This document shows positions 19,065-28,386 of a stretch of DNA of 64,000 nt, piece by piece. The DNA is from MA-ANB-1 sp965216445. GTDB lineage: Bacteria; Actinomycetota; Acidimicrobiia; Spongiisociales; ZC4RG35. The stretch covers positions 2,108,001 through 2,172,000 of the forward strand of contig OZ244166.1 of the NCBI GenBank assembly GCA_965216445.1. The letters run 5' to 3'. The notes under the pieces were generated by a model. It saw only the letters and a program-made list of their open reading frames with translations, was not told where the DNA came from and searched no databases. The position numbers and the translations under genes were made by a program. Within the stretch, counting starts at the first letter, position 1. The number at the start of each line of letters is the position of its first letter.

Positions 19065-19639
19065 TGCCGCTCGGTGCTTTCCGGAAGTAGTCCGCGTTTG
19101 CTTGCGAACTCCCACAACGCTTTTTGCATGGCTTTTCTTCCACGATGTAGCCTTGACATCACAGTACCAATGGGAATCTCGAGAATATCGGCGATCTCCT
19201 GATAGGACAGTCCCTCCAAGTCCGCCAACAAAACCGGGATGCGAAAGTTCTCTGGGAGGTCCTCCACCGCCCTCTTGATATCGGATTCGACAAGTCCGTC
19301 GAGAACCCGATCTTCGGTGGTCCGAGACGCTTCAGCAGACTCCTCCGACCCAATCCGACGATACAGATAGAGATCTTCGACCGTTCCCAGATCGACCTCG
19401 TTCGGCCGTCGCGACGCCTTGCGATACTTGTTGATGTAAGTGTTGGTCAGGATCCGATAAAGCCAGGCCTTGAGGTTGGTGCCCGCCTGGAAGCTGTCGT
19501 AAGCCCGATACGCCTTCAGATAAGTCTCCTGGACGAGGTCCTCAGCATCGGCAGGATTCCGTGTCATACGCATGGCGGCGGCATACAGCTGTTTGGTGTA
19601 TTGCATTGCGTCATCGGCGAAGGTGGCCTGATCTGCCAT
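19061..19639 (-). CDS. sigR: ECF sigma factor of the SigR/SigH type
   Basis: A 192-residue extracytoplasmic-function sigma factor. Region 2 is visible as DAEDLVQETYLKAYRAYDSF with AWLYRILTNTYINKYRK, and region 4 as LPENFRIPVLLADLEGLSYQEIADIL...GTVMSRLHRGRK. It is paired with an RsrA-like anti-sigma factor and is therefore likely the regulator of the thiol-oxidative stress response. The long upstream extension to 19897 is rejected because it crosses the tRNA-Thr gene and has no sigma-like sequence. Confidence 0.9.
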   Translation of the reverse strand: MADQATFADDAMQYTKQLYAAAMRMTRNPADAEDLVQETYLKAYRAYDSFQAGTNLKAWLYRILTNTYINKYRKASRRPNEVDLGTVEDLYLYRRIGSEESAEASRTTEDRVLDGLVESDIKRAVEDLPENFRIPVLLADLEGLSYQEIADILEIPIGTVMSRLHRGRKAMQKALWEFASKRGLLPESTERQ

Positions 19640-19861
19640 CGCCGGAACGGTAACGAAACATGGGCGGCTTAGGTAGTTGGCGATACCTCTTCTGCATTGA
19701 CGAGGCTGAAGCGGTAGCCCGGCCGACCGGCGTCTGTTCGGCCGACATCCCCCTGCAGCGAGTTTGACGGTTCGGTAAGCGCCGGCGGCGAGCCCACCAA
19801 AATGTCTTGGAGGTTGGTCAGCGGGAACGCCAATCGTTCCAAGTCGGCCGGCATGACTCAG

Positions 19862-19933
19862 AGCCGGAGAGGGGAGTCGAACCCCTGGCCTATTCATTAC
19901 GAGTGAATTGCTCTACCACTGAGCTACTCCGGC
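19862..19933 (-). tRNA. tRNA-Thr (anticodon CGU)
   Basis: On the minus strand a full cloverleaf can be drawn: acceptor GCCGGAG with CTCCGGC, D arm GCTC/GAGC, anticodon stem ATTCA/TGAAT with loop CTCGTAA, and T arm AGGGG-TTCGACT-CCCCT. The anticodon CGT reads the ACG threonine codon. Total length is 72 and the discriminator is U; CCA is not encoded. It stands alone between sigR and holB. Confidence 0.97.
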
Positions 19934-19993
19934 GAGACCCCCAAATGGTAGAAGAACCATCTGAGATATCGAGAGCCGAATTCCGACGAGCTC

Positions 19994-21031
19994 CTACTCG
20001 GCACCCAACTGTGAGAACAGGTTGGCAAGTACCAACTCGCGTCGGAGATTGGCCTGGATGTCGACAACTGCATCCAACGCAAGGTCCGCTGAGTGGACGG
20101 CGCGACGTGGGGTGACCTCGGTCAAGGCCGTGAGGTCGAGATCTCGATTCTTGATCGGTCCACCCATCTGCAGCGATGCCGAGTCTGCGTACCAGGAAGC
20201 AAGAATCTCGAGACCGTTGATCAACAGCGACTGCTCAGCTCGTCGACGCGCCTTCTGCTTCTTGTCTTTGGTTAGCTCCGGGTCGATCGACTTCTCGACC
20301 AACGGTTGCAGTTCTTCCAGCACCACCGATGCGAGTCTTTGTCCGTCACCGGGATGCGGTGTCACCTTTTCGGGGACGCCCAGCCACATCTTGCGGAACT
20401 CTGCCGTTTCAGGACGGGACATCAACGCAAGGGCCAGACCCGGTCGACCACCGGCTACCAGCGCGACATCTTCCGCACGCCGCTCCTCGACGCCTCTCTT
20501 CATGAGGGCGTCCACCAGCTCAGTCACCGGAACCCGACCCATGTGCACAGTCCTACATCGTGAGGCGATAGTCGCCGGGAAGTCGTCTTCGCTTTCGGAC
20601 ACCAATAGGAACGTCACAGGAGCCAGTGGCTCTTCGAGGGTCTTCAACAACGCGTTCGCTGCCTGGTCGGTCATCGTGCCGGCTTCGGGTATCAGAAACA
20701 CCGACCGCGAACTCTCAATCGGCGCCATGGAAGCCCTCGTCACGAGTGACCGCGCCTGGTCGACTCCTATCGAGGTTGCTCCTTCGGGTTCGACAACCGT
20801 CAGATCGGGGTGAGTCTCTGCCAGTGCGAGGCGGCAGGTCCGGCAGTCGTCGTCATGTTCGCCGTTGCGTTCGCAGAGCAGACCTGCAGCGAAACGGACC
20901 GCAAACGTGTATTTGCCCACCGATTCAGGGCCAACGAACAGGTAAGCCTGGCTGGGTTGGCTGATTTCCCGATTCAGTAACTCGACGACACCGGGATGAC
21001 CGATGGCGTCTGTGAATAGACCGGTCACCAC
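19994..21031 (-). CDS. holB: DNA polymerase III delta-prime subunit (clamp loader)
   Basis: A 345-residue AAA+ clamp-loader subunit. Residues near 33-40 read GPESVGKY, a degenerate Walker A as expected for delta-prime. NALLKTLEEP and the SRC-type motif ASRCR follow. A Cys-rich stretch (CERNGEHDDDCRTC) near residue 52 looks like the zinc site. The start is GTG at 21031, overlapping tmk by 7 bases. The tmk-holB pair is a common bacterial arrangement. Confidence 0.9.
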   Translation of the reverse strand: MVTGLFTDAIGHPGVVELLNREISQPSQAYLFVGPESVGKYTFAVRFAAGLLCERNGEHDDDCRTCRLALAETHPDLTVVEPEGATSIGVDQARSLVTRASMAPIESSRSVFLIPEAGTMTDQAANALLKTLEEPLAPVTFLLVSESEDDFPATIASRCRTVHMGRVPVTELVDALMKRGVEERRAEDVALVAGGRPGLALALMSRPETAEFRKMWLGVPEKVTPHPGDGQRLASVVLEELQPLVEKSIDPELTKDKKQKARRRAEQSLLINGLEILASWYADSASLQMGGPIKNRDLDLTALTEVTPRRAVHSADLALDAVVDIQANLRRELVLANLFSQLGAE

Positions 21032-21615
21032 AACTTCTCAACGATCGCGTCAGCCAGGACCTCGAGCCTGGCCGAGCCGTCAAGGATCACGACACGTTCC
21101 GGCTCTTCTGCGGCGAGCTTCCGGTAGGCATTGCGGACGGCATGATGGAACTCCTCCTGCTCGCCTCCGATCCGATCCGGACGTCCCTGCCTGGCCAGTG
21201 CAATTTCGACATCAACATCGAGAACAAAAACGAGGTCGGGCACAACACCGCCAAGACCTGCTTCGTTGACACTGCGGACCTCATCGAGACCGAGTCCTCG
21301 CCCTCCCCCCTGGTAGGCGATTGACGAGAAGTATGTGCGGTCACTGATGACCCAGATCCCTTCCGACAACGCCGGAGAAACAACCTCACGAACCAGCTGG
21401 GCACGTTGGGCGGCAAACAGATACGCCTCGGCCCATGGCGTCATCTCCGAACCGTCCAGGAGCAGCGCCCGGATATGTTCACCCAGCTCTGTGCTACCCG
21501 GTTCCCGCACCACTAGGGTCCGGTAACCCGCAGCCTGAATTCGCTGTTCGACTGCCTCGGCAACGGTGCTCTTACCGCTGCCGTCTCCGCCTTCGAGGGC
21601 AATGTATCGACTCAC
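21025..21615 (-). CDS. tmk: Thymidylate kinase
   Basis: A 196-residue enzyme phosphorylating dTMP to dTDP. The P-loop GGDGSGKST follows YIALE near the N-terminus, with REPGST as the DR(E/Y) motif and SDRTYFSSIAYQG as the dTMP and lid segment. GTG at 21615 is chosen as start because it gives SRYIALEGG at the usual distance from the terminus. An upstream start would add 63 non-conserved residues and run into the topA promoter region. Confidence 0.93.
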   Translation of the reverse strand: MSRYIALEGGDGSGKSTVAEAVEQRIQAAGYRTLVVREPGSTELGEHIRALLLDGSEMTPWAEAYLFAAQRAQLVREVVSPALSEGIWVISDRTYFSSIAYQGGGRGLGLDEVRSVNEAGLGGVVPDLVFVLDVDVEIALARQGRPDRIGGEQEEFHHAVRNAYRKLAAEEPERVVILDGSARLEVLADAIVEKLW

Positions 21616-21754
21616 CCGGAACACTTCTTGTCTTGCGTTAGTTGGGTCGGGAAGGAAGGATGTGACATTGATCCACCACGCTAATCCGCCGATTTCGGTG
21701 TGGGTCGTGTTGACATAGCGACCATATTTGCGGTCAACTCCGACAGAAAGAGCC

Positions 21755-24313
21755 ATGACAAAGAGCCTCGTTATCGTTGAGTCGCCCACCAAGGCGAAGA
21801 CCATCTCCGCGTTCCTCGGAGATGACTCTGTCGTGGAGTCTTCGATGGGTCACATACGTGACCTACCCCGCTCCGCAGCCGAAATCCCCGCCAAAGCCAA
21901 GGGCGAGAAGTGGGCACGTCTCGGTGTCAATGTCGACAACGATTTTGAGCCTCTGTACGTGGTACCCAAGGAGCGAAGAGACCGCATCAAGAAGCTAAAA
22001 GCCCTGGTCAAGGATGTCGACGAGATCTATCTCGCCACCGATGAAGATCGCGAAGGCGAATCGATCGCTTGGCATCTGATCGAAGTTCTCAAACCCAAGG
22101 TTCCCATTCATCGAATGGTCTTTCACGAGATCACCAAGAGCGCAATCGACGAAGCCTTCAATCATCCCCGAGAGCTCGACGACCGGCTCGTCAAAGCCCA
22201 GGAGGCAAGAAGAATCCTCGACCGACTGTATGGGTATGAGGTGTCGCCTGTCTTATGGAGGAAGGTCCAGCAGGGTCTCTCCGCTGGAAGAGTCCAAAGC
22301 GTTGCGGTTCGGATAATCGTCGAACGAGAGCGGGAGCGCATCGCCTTCACTCCGGCCGCATACTGGAGCATCGAGGCGACACTGGCGAAAGCCGAAGACC
22401 TCGACCTTCCCTTCGATGCTTCATTGCTAGAGGTTGATGGCAAGAGGGTCGCCACTGGTAAAGACTTCGACCGGAAGGGCAAACCCAAGAAAGGCGTCGT
22501 TGTCCTCGATGCGGAGACCGCGCCCGAGCTGGCGACGAATCTTCTCGACAGCGAGTTCAAAGTCCGTTCGGTCGACTCCAAGCCATACAAGAGGAGTCCC
22601 TATCCACCGTTCCGGACTTCGACGTTGCAACAAGACGCTGGCCGCAAACTCGGCTTCTCGTCGTCACGGACGATGTCGGTGGCACAACGCCTTTACGAAA
22701 ACGGATTCATCACTTACATGCGCACCGACTCCACGTCTCTTTCGGACACGGCGGTTGCGGCGGCGCGAAGCCAGATCGAGAAGCTCTACGGAAAAGACTA
22801 CGTGAGCCCCAAGCCACGAGTCTATGCCTCAAAGGTCAAAGGCGCTCAAGAGGCTCACGAGGCGATCAGACCGTCGGGTGAATCTTTCCCGACTCCCGAG
22901 CAGGTTTCGGCCAAGGTCGGTCCAGACGAGGCAAAACTCTATGACCTCATTTGGCGACGGACGCTGGCCTCACAGATGGCCGACGCCAAAGGGTTCACGG
23001 TGTCAGTCCGAATCGGCGCGACATCGAGCGATGGGCGAGATGCCCTGTTCAGCGCAGGTGGTAGGACGATCACCTTCCCCGGATTCCTCAAGGTTTACGT
23101 GCGGGGCAAAGACTCGGGCGAACAGGACGATGCGGAAACCAGACTTCCCGAGCTTTCCGAAAACGACGATATCGCTGCCCAACGTCTGGAACCTGTTGGT
23201 CACGAAACCCGACCGCCCGCCCGTTACACCGAAGCTTCGCTCGTTCAGAAGATGGAGGAGCTGGGCGTTGGCCGGCCCTCAACTTACGCTTCGATCATGT
23301 CGACCATCCAGGACCGTGGCTATGTGTGGAAGAAAGGCTCGGCTCTTGTCCCCACCTACACCGCCTTTGGTGTGGTCAGCCTGCTCGAGACCCACTTTCC
23401 CAACCTCGTCGACTACGAATTCACCGCGGCCATGGAAAACGATCTCGACTTGATTGCCACGGGTGATGAAGAGTCCGTTCCCTGGCTGACCCGCTTCTAT
23501 TTCGGCGACGATGGGCTCAAGGAGAAAGTCGCCAGCCGCCTCGAGGAGATCGATGCCCGGGAGATCAATTCGATTCCGATCGGCAAGACTGAAGAGGGCG
23601 AAGAGGTGGTCGCCCGTATCGGGCGCTACGGGCCCTACGTGCAGTTGGGTGAGGAACGAGCGTCGATCCCAGAAAGTGTCGCACCCGATGAGCTGAACGT
23701 GGAGATGGCCGTCGAGTTGATCCAGACCCAAAACGTCGGCGACAAGATCTTCGGGACCGACCCCGACACCGGAATGACCGTGTACGGCAAGGTTGGGCGC
23801 TTCGGACCTTATGTCCAGCTCGGGGAACAACAGGAAGGTAGCAAGGAGAAGCCGAAGCGGGCTTCGCTGCTCCAAGACATGGAGATGGACGCTCTTGGTC
23901 TCGACGACGCACTGAAACTGCTTTCACTCCCCCGCACCGTTGGCCAAGACCACGAAGGGGTGGACATCGTTGCCCTCAATGGTCGATACGGGCCATACAT
24001 TCAGCGGGGTTCGGACAAACGGTCGCTCGAATCCGAAGACCAGTTGTTCACCCTGACCGTCGAAGAGGCGCTGAAATACCTTGCCGAACCACCGAAACGC
24101 CGCGGGGCGGCTTCACGAGGTCCGCTCAAAGAGCTTGGCGAAGATCCAGTTTCCAAGAAACCGGTGACGGTGAGATCCGGCCGGTACGGACCGTATGTCA
24201 CCGATGGCGAAGTAAATGCATCGCTTCGTCAGGGAGACAGCCCCGAGACCATCACCATCGAACGCGCCGCCGACCTTCTTGCCGCACGCCGGGAACGTCT
24301 CGCCAACAAATAG
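21755..24313 (+). CDS. topA: DNA topoisomerase I (type IA)
   Basis: An 852-residue type IA topoisomerase that relaxes negative supercoils. It has the toprim domain start VIVESPTKAKTI, the acidic DEDREGE triad, and the active-site Tyr in GFITYMRTDSTSLS. The C-terminal region has four repeats of the form GRYGPYVQLGE (near 23620, 23800, 23980 and 24190), which bind DNA; no zinc fingers are seen, as in other actinobacterial TopA. ATG at 21755 gives the expected TKSLVIVES start. The divergent spacer to tmk contains TTGACA and GTCAAC 17 bases apart, a weak promoter candidate. Confidence 0.97.
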   Translation: MTKSLVIVESPTKAKTISAFLGDDSVVESSMGHIRDLPRSAAEIPAKAKGEKWARLGVNVDNDFEPLYVVPKERRDRIKKLKALVKDVDEIYLATDEDREGESIAWHLIEVLKPKVPIHRMVFHEITKSAIDEAFNHPRELDDRLVKAQEARRILDRLYGYEVSPVLWRKVQQGLSAGRVQSVAVRIIVERERERIAFTPAAYWSIEATLAKAEDLDLPFDASLLEVDGKRVATGKDFDRKGKPKKGVVVLDAETAPELATNLLDSEFKVRSVDSKPYKRSPYPPFRTSTLQQDAGRKLGFSSSRTMSVAQRLYENGFITYMRTDSTSLSDTAVAAARSQIEKLYGKDYVSPKPRVYASKVKGAQEAHEAIRPSGESFPTPEQVSAKVGPDEAKLYDLIWRRTLASQMADAKGFTVSVRIGATSSDGRDALFSAGGRTITFPGFLKVYVRGKDSGEQDDAETRLPELSENDDIAAQRLEPVGHETRPPARYTEASLVQKMEELGVGRPSTYASIMSTIQDRGYVWKKGSALVPTYTAFGVVSLLETHFPNLVDYEFTAAMENDLDLIATGDEESVPWLTRFYFGDDGLKEKVASRLEEIDAREINSIPIGKTEEGEEVVARIGRYGPYVQLGEERASIPESVAPDELNVEMAVELIQTQNVGDKIFGTDPDTGMTVYGKVGRFGPYVQLGEQQEGSKEKPKRASLLQDMEMDALGLDDALKLLSLPRTVGQDHEGVDIVALNGRYGPYIQRGSDKRSLESEDQLFTLTVEEALKYLAEPPKRRGAASRGPLKELGEDPVSKKPVTVRSGRYGPYVTDGEVNASLRQGDSPETITIERAADLLAARRERLANK

Positions 24314-24317
24314 CTCC

Positions 24318-24385
24318 CCGGATCTGCACAGTGCAAAAACGGTTAGAAAACGACCGGATCTGCACAGTGCAAAGCGGTTTGGGAG
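24318..24385. repeat. Direct repeat with 36-bp period, copy A (also at 56306-56354)
   Basis: CCGGATCTGCACAGTGCAAA begins at 24318 and again at 24354, a 36-base period. Each unit contains the palindrome TGCAC-A-GTGCA. Bases 24325-24372 match 56306-56353 with one difference in 48. Both copies lie in the gap between two convergent genes (here topA and phoH2). There are no spacers of variable sequence, so it is not a CRISPR array. Confidence 0.85.
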
Positions 24386-24387
24386 GG

Positions 24388-25722
24388 CTACAGGACCGTG
24401 GCCGCCATTTCGGCGAGAGGTGATCGAACCGAACGCTCCAAGGTGATGTGGCTGAACAGAGGTGAACCCTTGAACTTCTCGATGAGCGCCGCCATCCCAC
24501 CGAACGGGGAGATGTAGGGATTATCGACCTGGGACAAGTCGCCGCAGAAGACAACCTTGGAGTCGCGTGACATCCGGGTCAGGATCACTTTCAGGGTCGA
24601 AAGCTCCAGGTTCTGCGCCTCATCGATGATGACGAACTCGCCAGTGATGGACCGACCTCGAAGATAGGTCACGGCTGCCATCTCCAACTCGTTTCGGTCG
24701 ATGAGTTCCTCGATCGCGTCCCGGGCTCCGTCCGCTCCTGCGTCCGAGAAGAGGGCAAAGAGGTTGTCGTGGACCGCCGCCATCCACGGGGCCAATTTCT
24801 CATTGAGGTCGCCCGGAAGGTAGCCCACTTCCTGCCGGCCAACTGCCACGAGCGGACGGTAGACGGACACCTTTCGATAGCGCCCTTGCTCCAACACCTG
24901 TTCCAAAGCAGCAGCCAGCGAAAGGAAGGTCTTCCCAGTCCCGGCCATCCCCATCATCGAAACCGCCGGGATGTCCGGATCGAGCAGCTGATGCATCGCC
25001 ACGGTTTGCCGGAGGTTCTTCGGCTCGACACCAAACGCTTTGATGTGGGTCGGAACACGTTCGACCACCAACGCAGGGTCAGATTGTATGACCCGAGCCA
25101 AAGCTGAACGCGACGCTCCCTCTCGAAGAACTACAAACTGATTGACCAGGGCGTCGACACCTTGAAGCTCAATCTTGCCCTCTTCGAAGAGGCGGTCGAT
25201 CGTCATGCCGTCCGTCCGGAATTCAACAACTCCGGAGTGCAACTGCTCGACAGGGACGGTGTCTGCTCGATAGTCCTGGACGGGGACTCCAAGTTGGGCG
25301 CCTTTGATCCGCAATGCCGCGTCTTTGGTCACTAGAACCGGATTGTCGACCTCGGGAAGATTAAGACATGTAGCGAGGATTCGATGATCTGGAGTGTTCG
25401 GGTCGAGAGCAGGTGGCAGTCGATCGGAGGTGATGCCGTTCAATTCGATACGCAAGCTGCCTCCACCGGGCAGTTGCGCCGATTCTCTCAGCCCGCCGTC
25501 GCGGCTCGCTCCCAGATCTTCAAAGAGCCGGATCGCGGCACGGGCATTGGCCCCAACCTCATCGAGACGGGTCTTCTTTCGATCGAGCTCTTCAACGACG
25601 ACCAACGGGATAACCACATCGTGTTCATCGAATCGGAGGGCAGAGCGGGGGTCGGCAAGCAGGACACATGTGTCGAGGACGAAGGTGTTGACCACCTGAC
25701 TGGACTCCTTTGATGTCGCCAA
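24388..25722 (-). CDS. PhoH2-type protein (PIN domain plus PhoH ATPase)
   Basis: A 444-residue protein joining an N-terminal PIN ribonuclease-like domain (VLDTCVLLADP, VVVEELDRKK, TKDAALRIKG; acidic residues near 17, 44 and about 125) and a C-terminal PhoH P-loop ATPase (GMAGTGKT, then IIDEAQNLE). Mycobacterial homologues unwind and cut RNA in an ATP-dependent manner. It stands alone, convergent with topA across the repeat at 24318. Confidence 0.9.
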   Translation of the reverse strand: MATSKESSQVVNTFVLDTCVLLADPRSALRFDEHDVVIPLVVVEELDRKKTRLDEVGANARAAIRLFEDLGASRDGGLRESAQLPGGGSLRIELNGITSDRLPPALDPNTPDHRILATCLNLPEVDNPVLVTKDAALRIKGAQLGVPVQDYRADTVPVEQLHSGVVEFRTDGMTIDRLFEEGKIELQGVDALVNQFVVLREGASRSALARVIQSDPALVVERVPTHIKAFGVEPKNLRQTVAMHQLLDPDIPAVSMMGMAGTGKTFLSLAAALEQVLEQGRYRKVSVYRPLVAVGRQEVGYLPGDLNEKLAPWMAAVHDNLFALFSDAGADGARDAIEELIDRNELEMAAVTYLRGRSITGEFVIIDEAQNLELSTLKVILTRMSRDSKVVFCGDLSQVDNPYISPFGGMAALIEKFKGSPLFSHITLERSVRSPLAEMAATVL

Positions 25723-25800
25723 GGGACACAGCTTCCCTGTTTTTGGATCAAATTACAAGCATCGTATTTGCCCACTCTGAGTGGTCGAGCCCAAGGCTTG

Positions 25801-26226
25801 TCAGGTGATGATTTTGAAGACCGGGTGGGCTTCGGCTTCGGCAACGAAGTCGCTGGCTGACGGATTGGAGCCAACGTCGAAGTAGGGACGCGTGATTTTC
25901 TCCTGTTTCCAATAGGCGAAGAGCAGTTCGCCGGCTCGTGATGGCGGTACATCGGCAAGCGTGACGGTGCGCTTGCCTTTCCCATGTCGGAGGTGGACCT
26001 TGTTGTTGGCCCGAACGTTCTTGACCCAGCCGACCTCACCGTAGGGCGACACCAGATAACCCTGGCCTTTGATGTCGAGCGGTGAAACCGGGACAGACCG
26101 GGGTTTTCCGGACTTCCTCCCGGTTGTAGTCAAGACAACCTGTTTGCCCCAGCCACGACGTGCAATCCACGACGTGAAGACGTTGACCATCCGTGTTGCC
26201 CGCGTGACCTCATACTTCCTCGCCAT
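25801..26226 (-). CDS. Deazaflavin (F420)-dependent nitroreductase/quinone reductase family protein
   Basis: A 141-residue protein of the split beta-barrel family that uses reduced F420. LTTTGRKSGKPRSVPVSPL and YLVSPYGEVGWVKNVRAN are the family marks. Members reduce quinones or nitro compounds at the membrane. The substrate cannot be read from sequence. Presence of this gene and the tilS-linked metalloprotease hints that the organism makes F420. Confidence 0.85.
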   Translation of the reverse strand: MARKYEVTRATRMVNVFTSWIARRGWGKQVVLTTTGRKSGKPRSVPVSPLDIKGQGYLVSPYGEVGWVKNVRANNKVHLRHGKGKRTVTLADVPPSRAGELLFAYWKQEKITRPYFDVGSNPSASDFVAEAEAHPVFKIIT

Positions 26227-26235
26227 GTAGTGACC

Positions 26236-27966
26236 CTACCCCTTCCGCCTCTTGACCCAATCAAGGAACTCCTTTGATTCCCAGGTGTTGACCACACGTT
26301 CTTTGGTCACCCACCCGCGCCGGGCGTATTCGACGCCGTAATCCATTCGTCGCAGGTCGCGGGGATGGTGCGAGTCAGTGTCGACCACAAATGCGATATC
26401 GGAGCCCATAGCCTGCCTCACGACCTCAGAGCTGGCGTCGAGCCTATCCAGCGCACCATTGACCTCAAGTGCGACACCGGTGATCGAAAGTGCTTCAAGC
26501 ACTGCATCGATGTCGAGCTCGACTCCGGGTCTTCGACCAACTTTTCGACCACTGAGATGACCGATTGCATTGACGGATGGGTCCTGCAGAGCCATGAGAA
26601 TCCGAGCGGTTTGTCGGTCCTGGTCCAGGTCGAAGTGGGAGTGGATACTGGCTACGCAGTAGTCGAACTCCCGACGGAAGTCGGCGTCGTAATCGAGCTG
26701 CCCGTCAGGTCCGATGTTCAACTCACAGCCGAACAACAGGGTGATCTCAGAGAACGCGGCATCCAACTCGCGGATGCGATCCCGATGAGCCAGCATCTCG
26801 TCACGAGTAGATCCGTTGATCGCAAGATCCTCGCCGTGGTCAGTGAAGGCGACGTACTGGTATCCAGCTTGGATCCCAGCCTCGATCATCTCCTCGAGAC
26901 TCGCCCGGCCGTCTCCCGAGCGATCAGAGTGATAGTGGAGATCACCTTTGATGTCCGATCGCTGGATCAGGTCGGGTAGGTCTCTCTCAGCCGCCTGCTC
27001 AACTTCACCGGTTCCTTCCCGTAGCACCGGGGGTACCCAGTCCATCTCCAGAGCCTCGTAGATCTCCTCTTCGGTTTGAGAGGCAATCACAGTTTCATCT
27101 TCAAACAACCCGTATTCACTCAGCAGCCACCCCCGGTCGATAGCTCGTTGCCGGAGAGCGATGTTGTGGACTTTGGAACCCGTGAAATAGAGGATCGCCG
27201 AGCCCAGCTGACCCGGGGCGACCGTGCGCACGTCGACCTGGAAGCTCTCCCTGGTCAGCACCGATGTTTTTGTGTCGCCGGAACCGACGACCTCCGCCAC
27301 CTCGGGCCACTCCACGACCGATTCATGCACGACTTCACTCTTCGTTGTCGCTACCACCAGATCAACATCGCCTATCGTCTCGGCGAATCTCCGCACCGAG
27401 CCCGCGGGGACGACATCGGTCACGCCGTCAAGAGAGCGAATCCGCTCCGAGAGCATGCGAGCCAACGGCAACGCTTCGGCAAGAGGGGTTCGTCGGTCCT
27501 TCCCGTGAAGACCGAGACGTTCAATCGCTTTGGCGATCTTCTGTTCGGAGATCTTGCCAAGACCAGGAAGATCGCGGAGCTGTTCCGAGTCGATCGCCAC
27601 CTTCAGGTCTTCGAGGTTCTCCACGCCCAACTCATGGCGAATCGTTTTGAGTGTCTTCGGACCAAGGCCCGGGATTCTGGTGAGTTGGACAAAGTCCGGT
27701 GGATACTTCTCCCGCAGGCCCTCCAACTTGGCGACCTTCCCCGCAGAGACGAATTCGAGGATCTTGTCGGCAGTGGAATTGCCGACCCCTTTGATCTTGA
27801 CCAACTCAGCTTTGGTCGCTGATCCGAGGTCCCCCGGGTAGCTCTCGATGCCCTGCATCGCAGCTTCATAAGCCCTCACCTTGAATGACTGAGGACTCCC
27901 TTCGTCGAGTGCGGTGAGCCGGGTCAATTCGGCGAGCATCCTCAATATCTCGGATCTCGTGGCCAT
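26236..27966 (-). CDS. polX: Family X DNA polymerase with PHP domain (PolX)
   Basis: A 576-residue DNA repair polymerase. Helix-hairpin-helix segments lie near 50-110 (VKIKGVGNSTADKILEF and RIPGLGPKTLKTIRHEL), the nucleotidyltransferase motif is GSVRRFAETIGDVDLVV near 190, and the C-terminal PHP nuclease begins DLHYHSDRSGDG near 340. It fills short gaps and has a metal-dependent 3'-5' exonuclease in characterised bacterial members. It sits 34 bases downstream of the tad locus. Confidence 0.92.
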   Translation of the reverse strand: MATRSEILRMLAELTRLTALDEGSPQSFKVRAYEAAMQGIESYPGDLGSATKAELVKIKGVGNSTADKILEFVSAGKVAKLEGLREKYPPDFVQLTRIPGLGPKTLKTIRHELGVENLEDLKVAIDSEQLRDLPGLGKISEQKIAKAIERLGLHGKDRRTPLAEALPLARMLSERIRSLDGVTDVVPAGSVRRFAETIGDVDLVVATTKSEVVHESVVEWPEVAEVVGSGDTKTSVLTRESFQVDVRTVAPGQLGSAILYFTGSKVHNIALRQRAIDRGWLLSEYGLFEDETVIASQTEEEIYEALEMDWVPPVLREGTGEVEQAAERDLPDLIQRSDIKGDLHYHSDRSGDGRASLEEMIEAGIQAGYQYVAFTDHGEDLAINGSTRDEMLAHRDRIRELDAAFSEITLLFGCELNIGPDGQLDYDADFRREFDYCVASIHSHFDLDQDRQTARILMALQDPSVNAIGHLSGRKVGRRPGVELDIDAVLEALSITGVALEVNGALDRLDASSEVVRQAMGSDIAFVVDTDSHHPRDLRRMDYGVEYARRGWVTKERVVNTWESKEFLDWVKRRKG

Positions 27967-27999
27967 GAACCGATGGTATCGGCTGCGAGCGACTGATTC

Positions 28000-28386
28000 T
28001 CAGCCGGTCAGCCAAGCTGCAGGGTCGAACTCCCCTCTGGCGCCGGCACGCACATCGAGCTTTCCAAACACTGGCACGTTGACCGAGGTTTCAACGACCA
28101 CCGTCACCGTCCGGACAGCCAAGCTGGAGTCGACCTGACAGCTGCAAGAAAAGACGGAGACGCCGTTCAAGGCGGCGTAAGTTTTGGCCTCTCCCCAGGG
28201 GTCGCCACCTCCGGCGGGTGGGTAACTGGCGACTGCGGCGGCTAGAGCTGCGGCGTCGGCCGCCGTGCTCGCTCGAAGACGGGCACCGTAAAGGGCACTG
28301 AGCGAACTCAACGCAACCAGAGAGGCCACAAGGAGCGCCGCCGTCATGAAAACCACAACCGTGCCCGACCCCCTGTCCTGGTTCAC
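28000..28386 (-). CDS. TadE/TadG-like pilus assembly protein (Rv3654c type)
   Basis: A 128-residue protein starting NQDRGSGTVVVF, a pilin-like N-terminus with the conserved GSGT/TVE-type motif, then a membrane helix (about 11-30). An Ala-rich stretch continues the helix. The tail is beta-rich with a CSC motif. The GTG start overlaps the tadE stop by 4 bases. It is the last gene of the tad locus and corresponds in position to mycobacterial Rv3654c. Confidence 0.8.
   Translation of the reverse strand: MNQDRGSGTVVVFMTAALLVASLVALSSLSALYGARLRASTAADAAALAAAVASYPPAGGGDPWGEAKTYAALNGVSVFSCSCQVDSSLAVRTVTVVVETSVNVPVFGKLDVRAGARGEFDPAAWLTG

Noticed and set aside
19640..19897. Upstream extension of the sigR reading frame
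   Set aside because: It crosses the tRNA-Thr gene and adds 86 residues of sequence unlike any sigma factor; the ATG at 19639 gives the normal start.
24318..24385. Possible CRISPR array
   Set aside because: Only two repeat units, and the sequence between the palindromes is the same in both genomic copies, so there are no spacers; no cas genes nearby.
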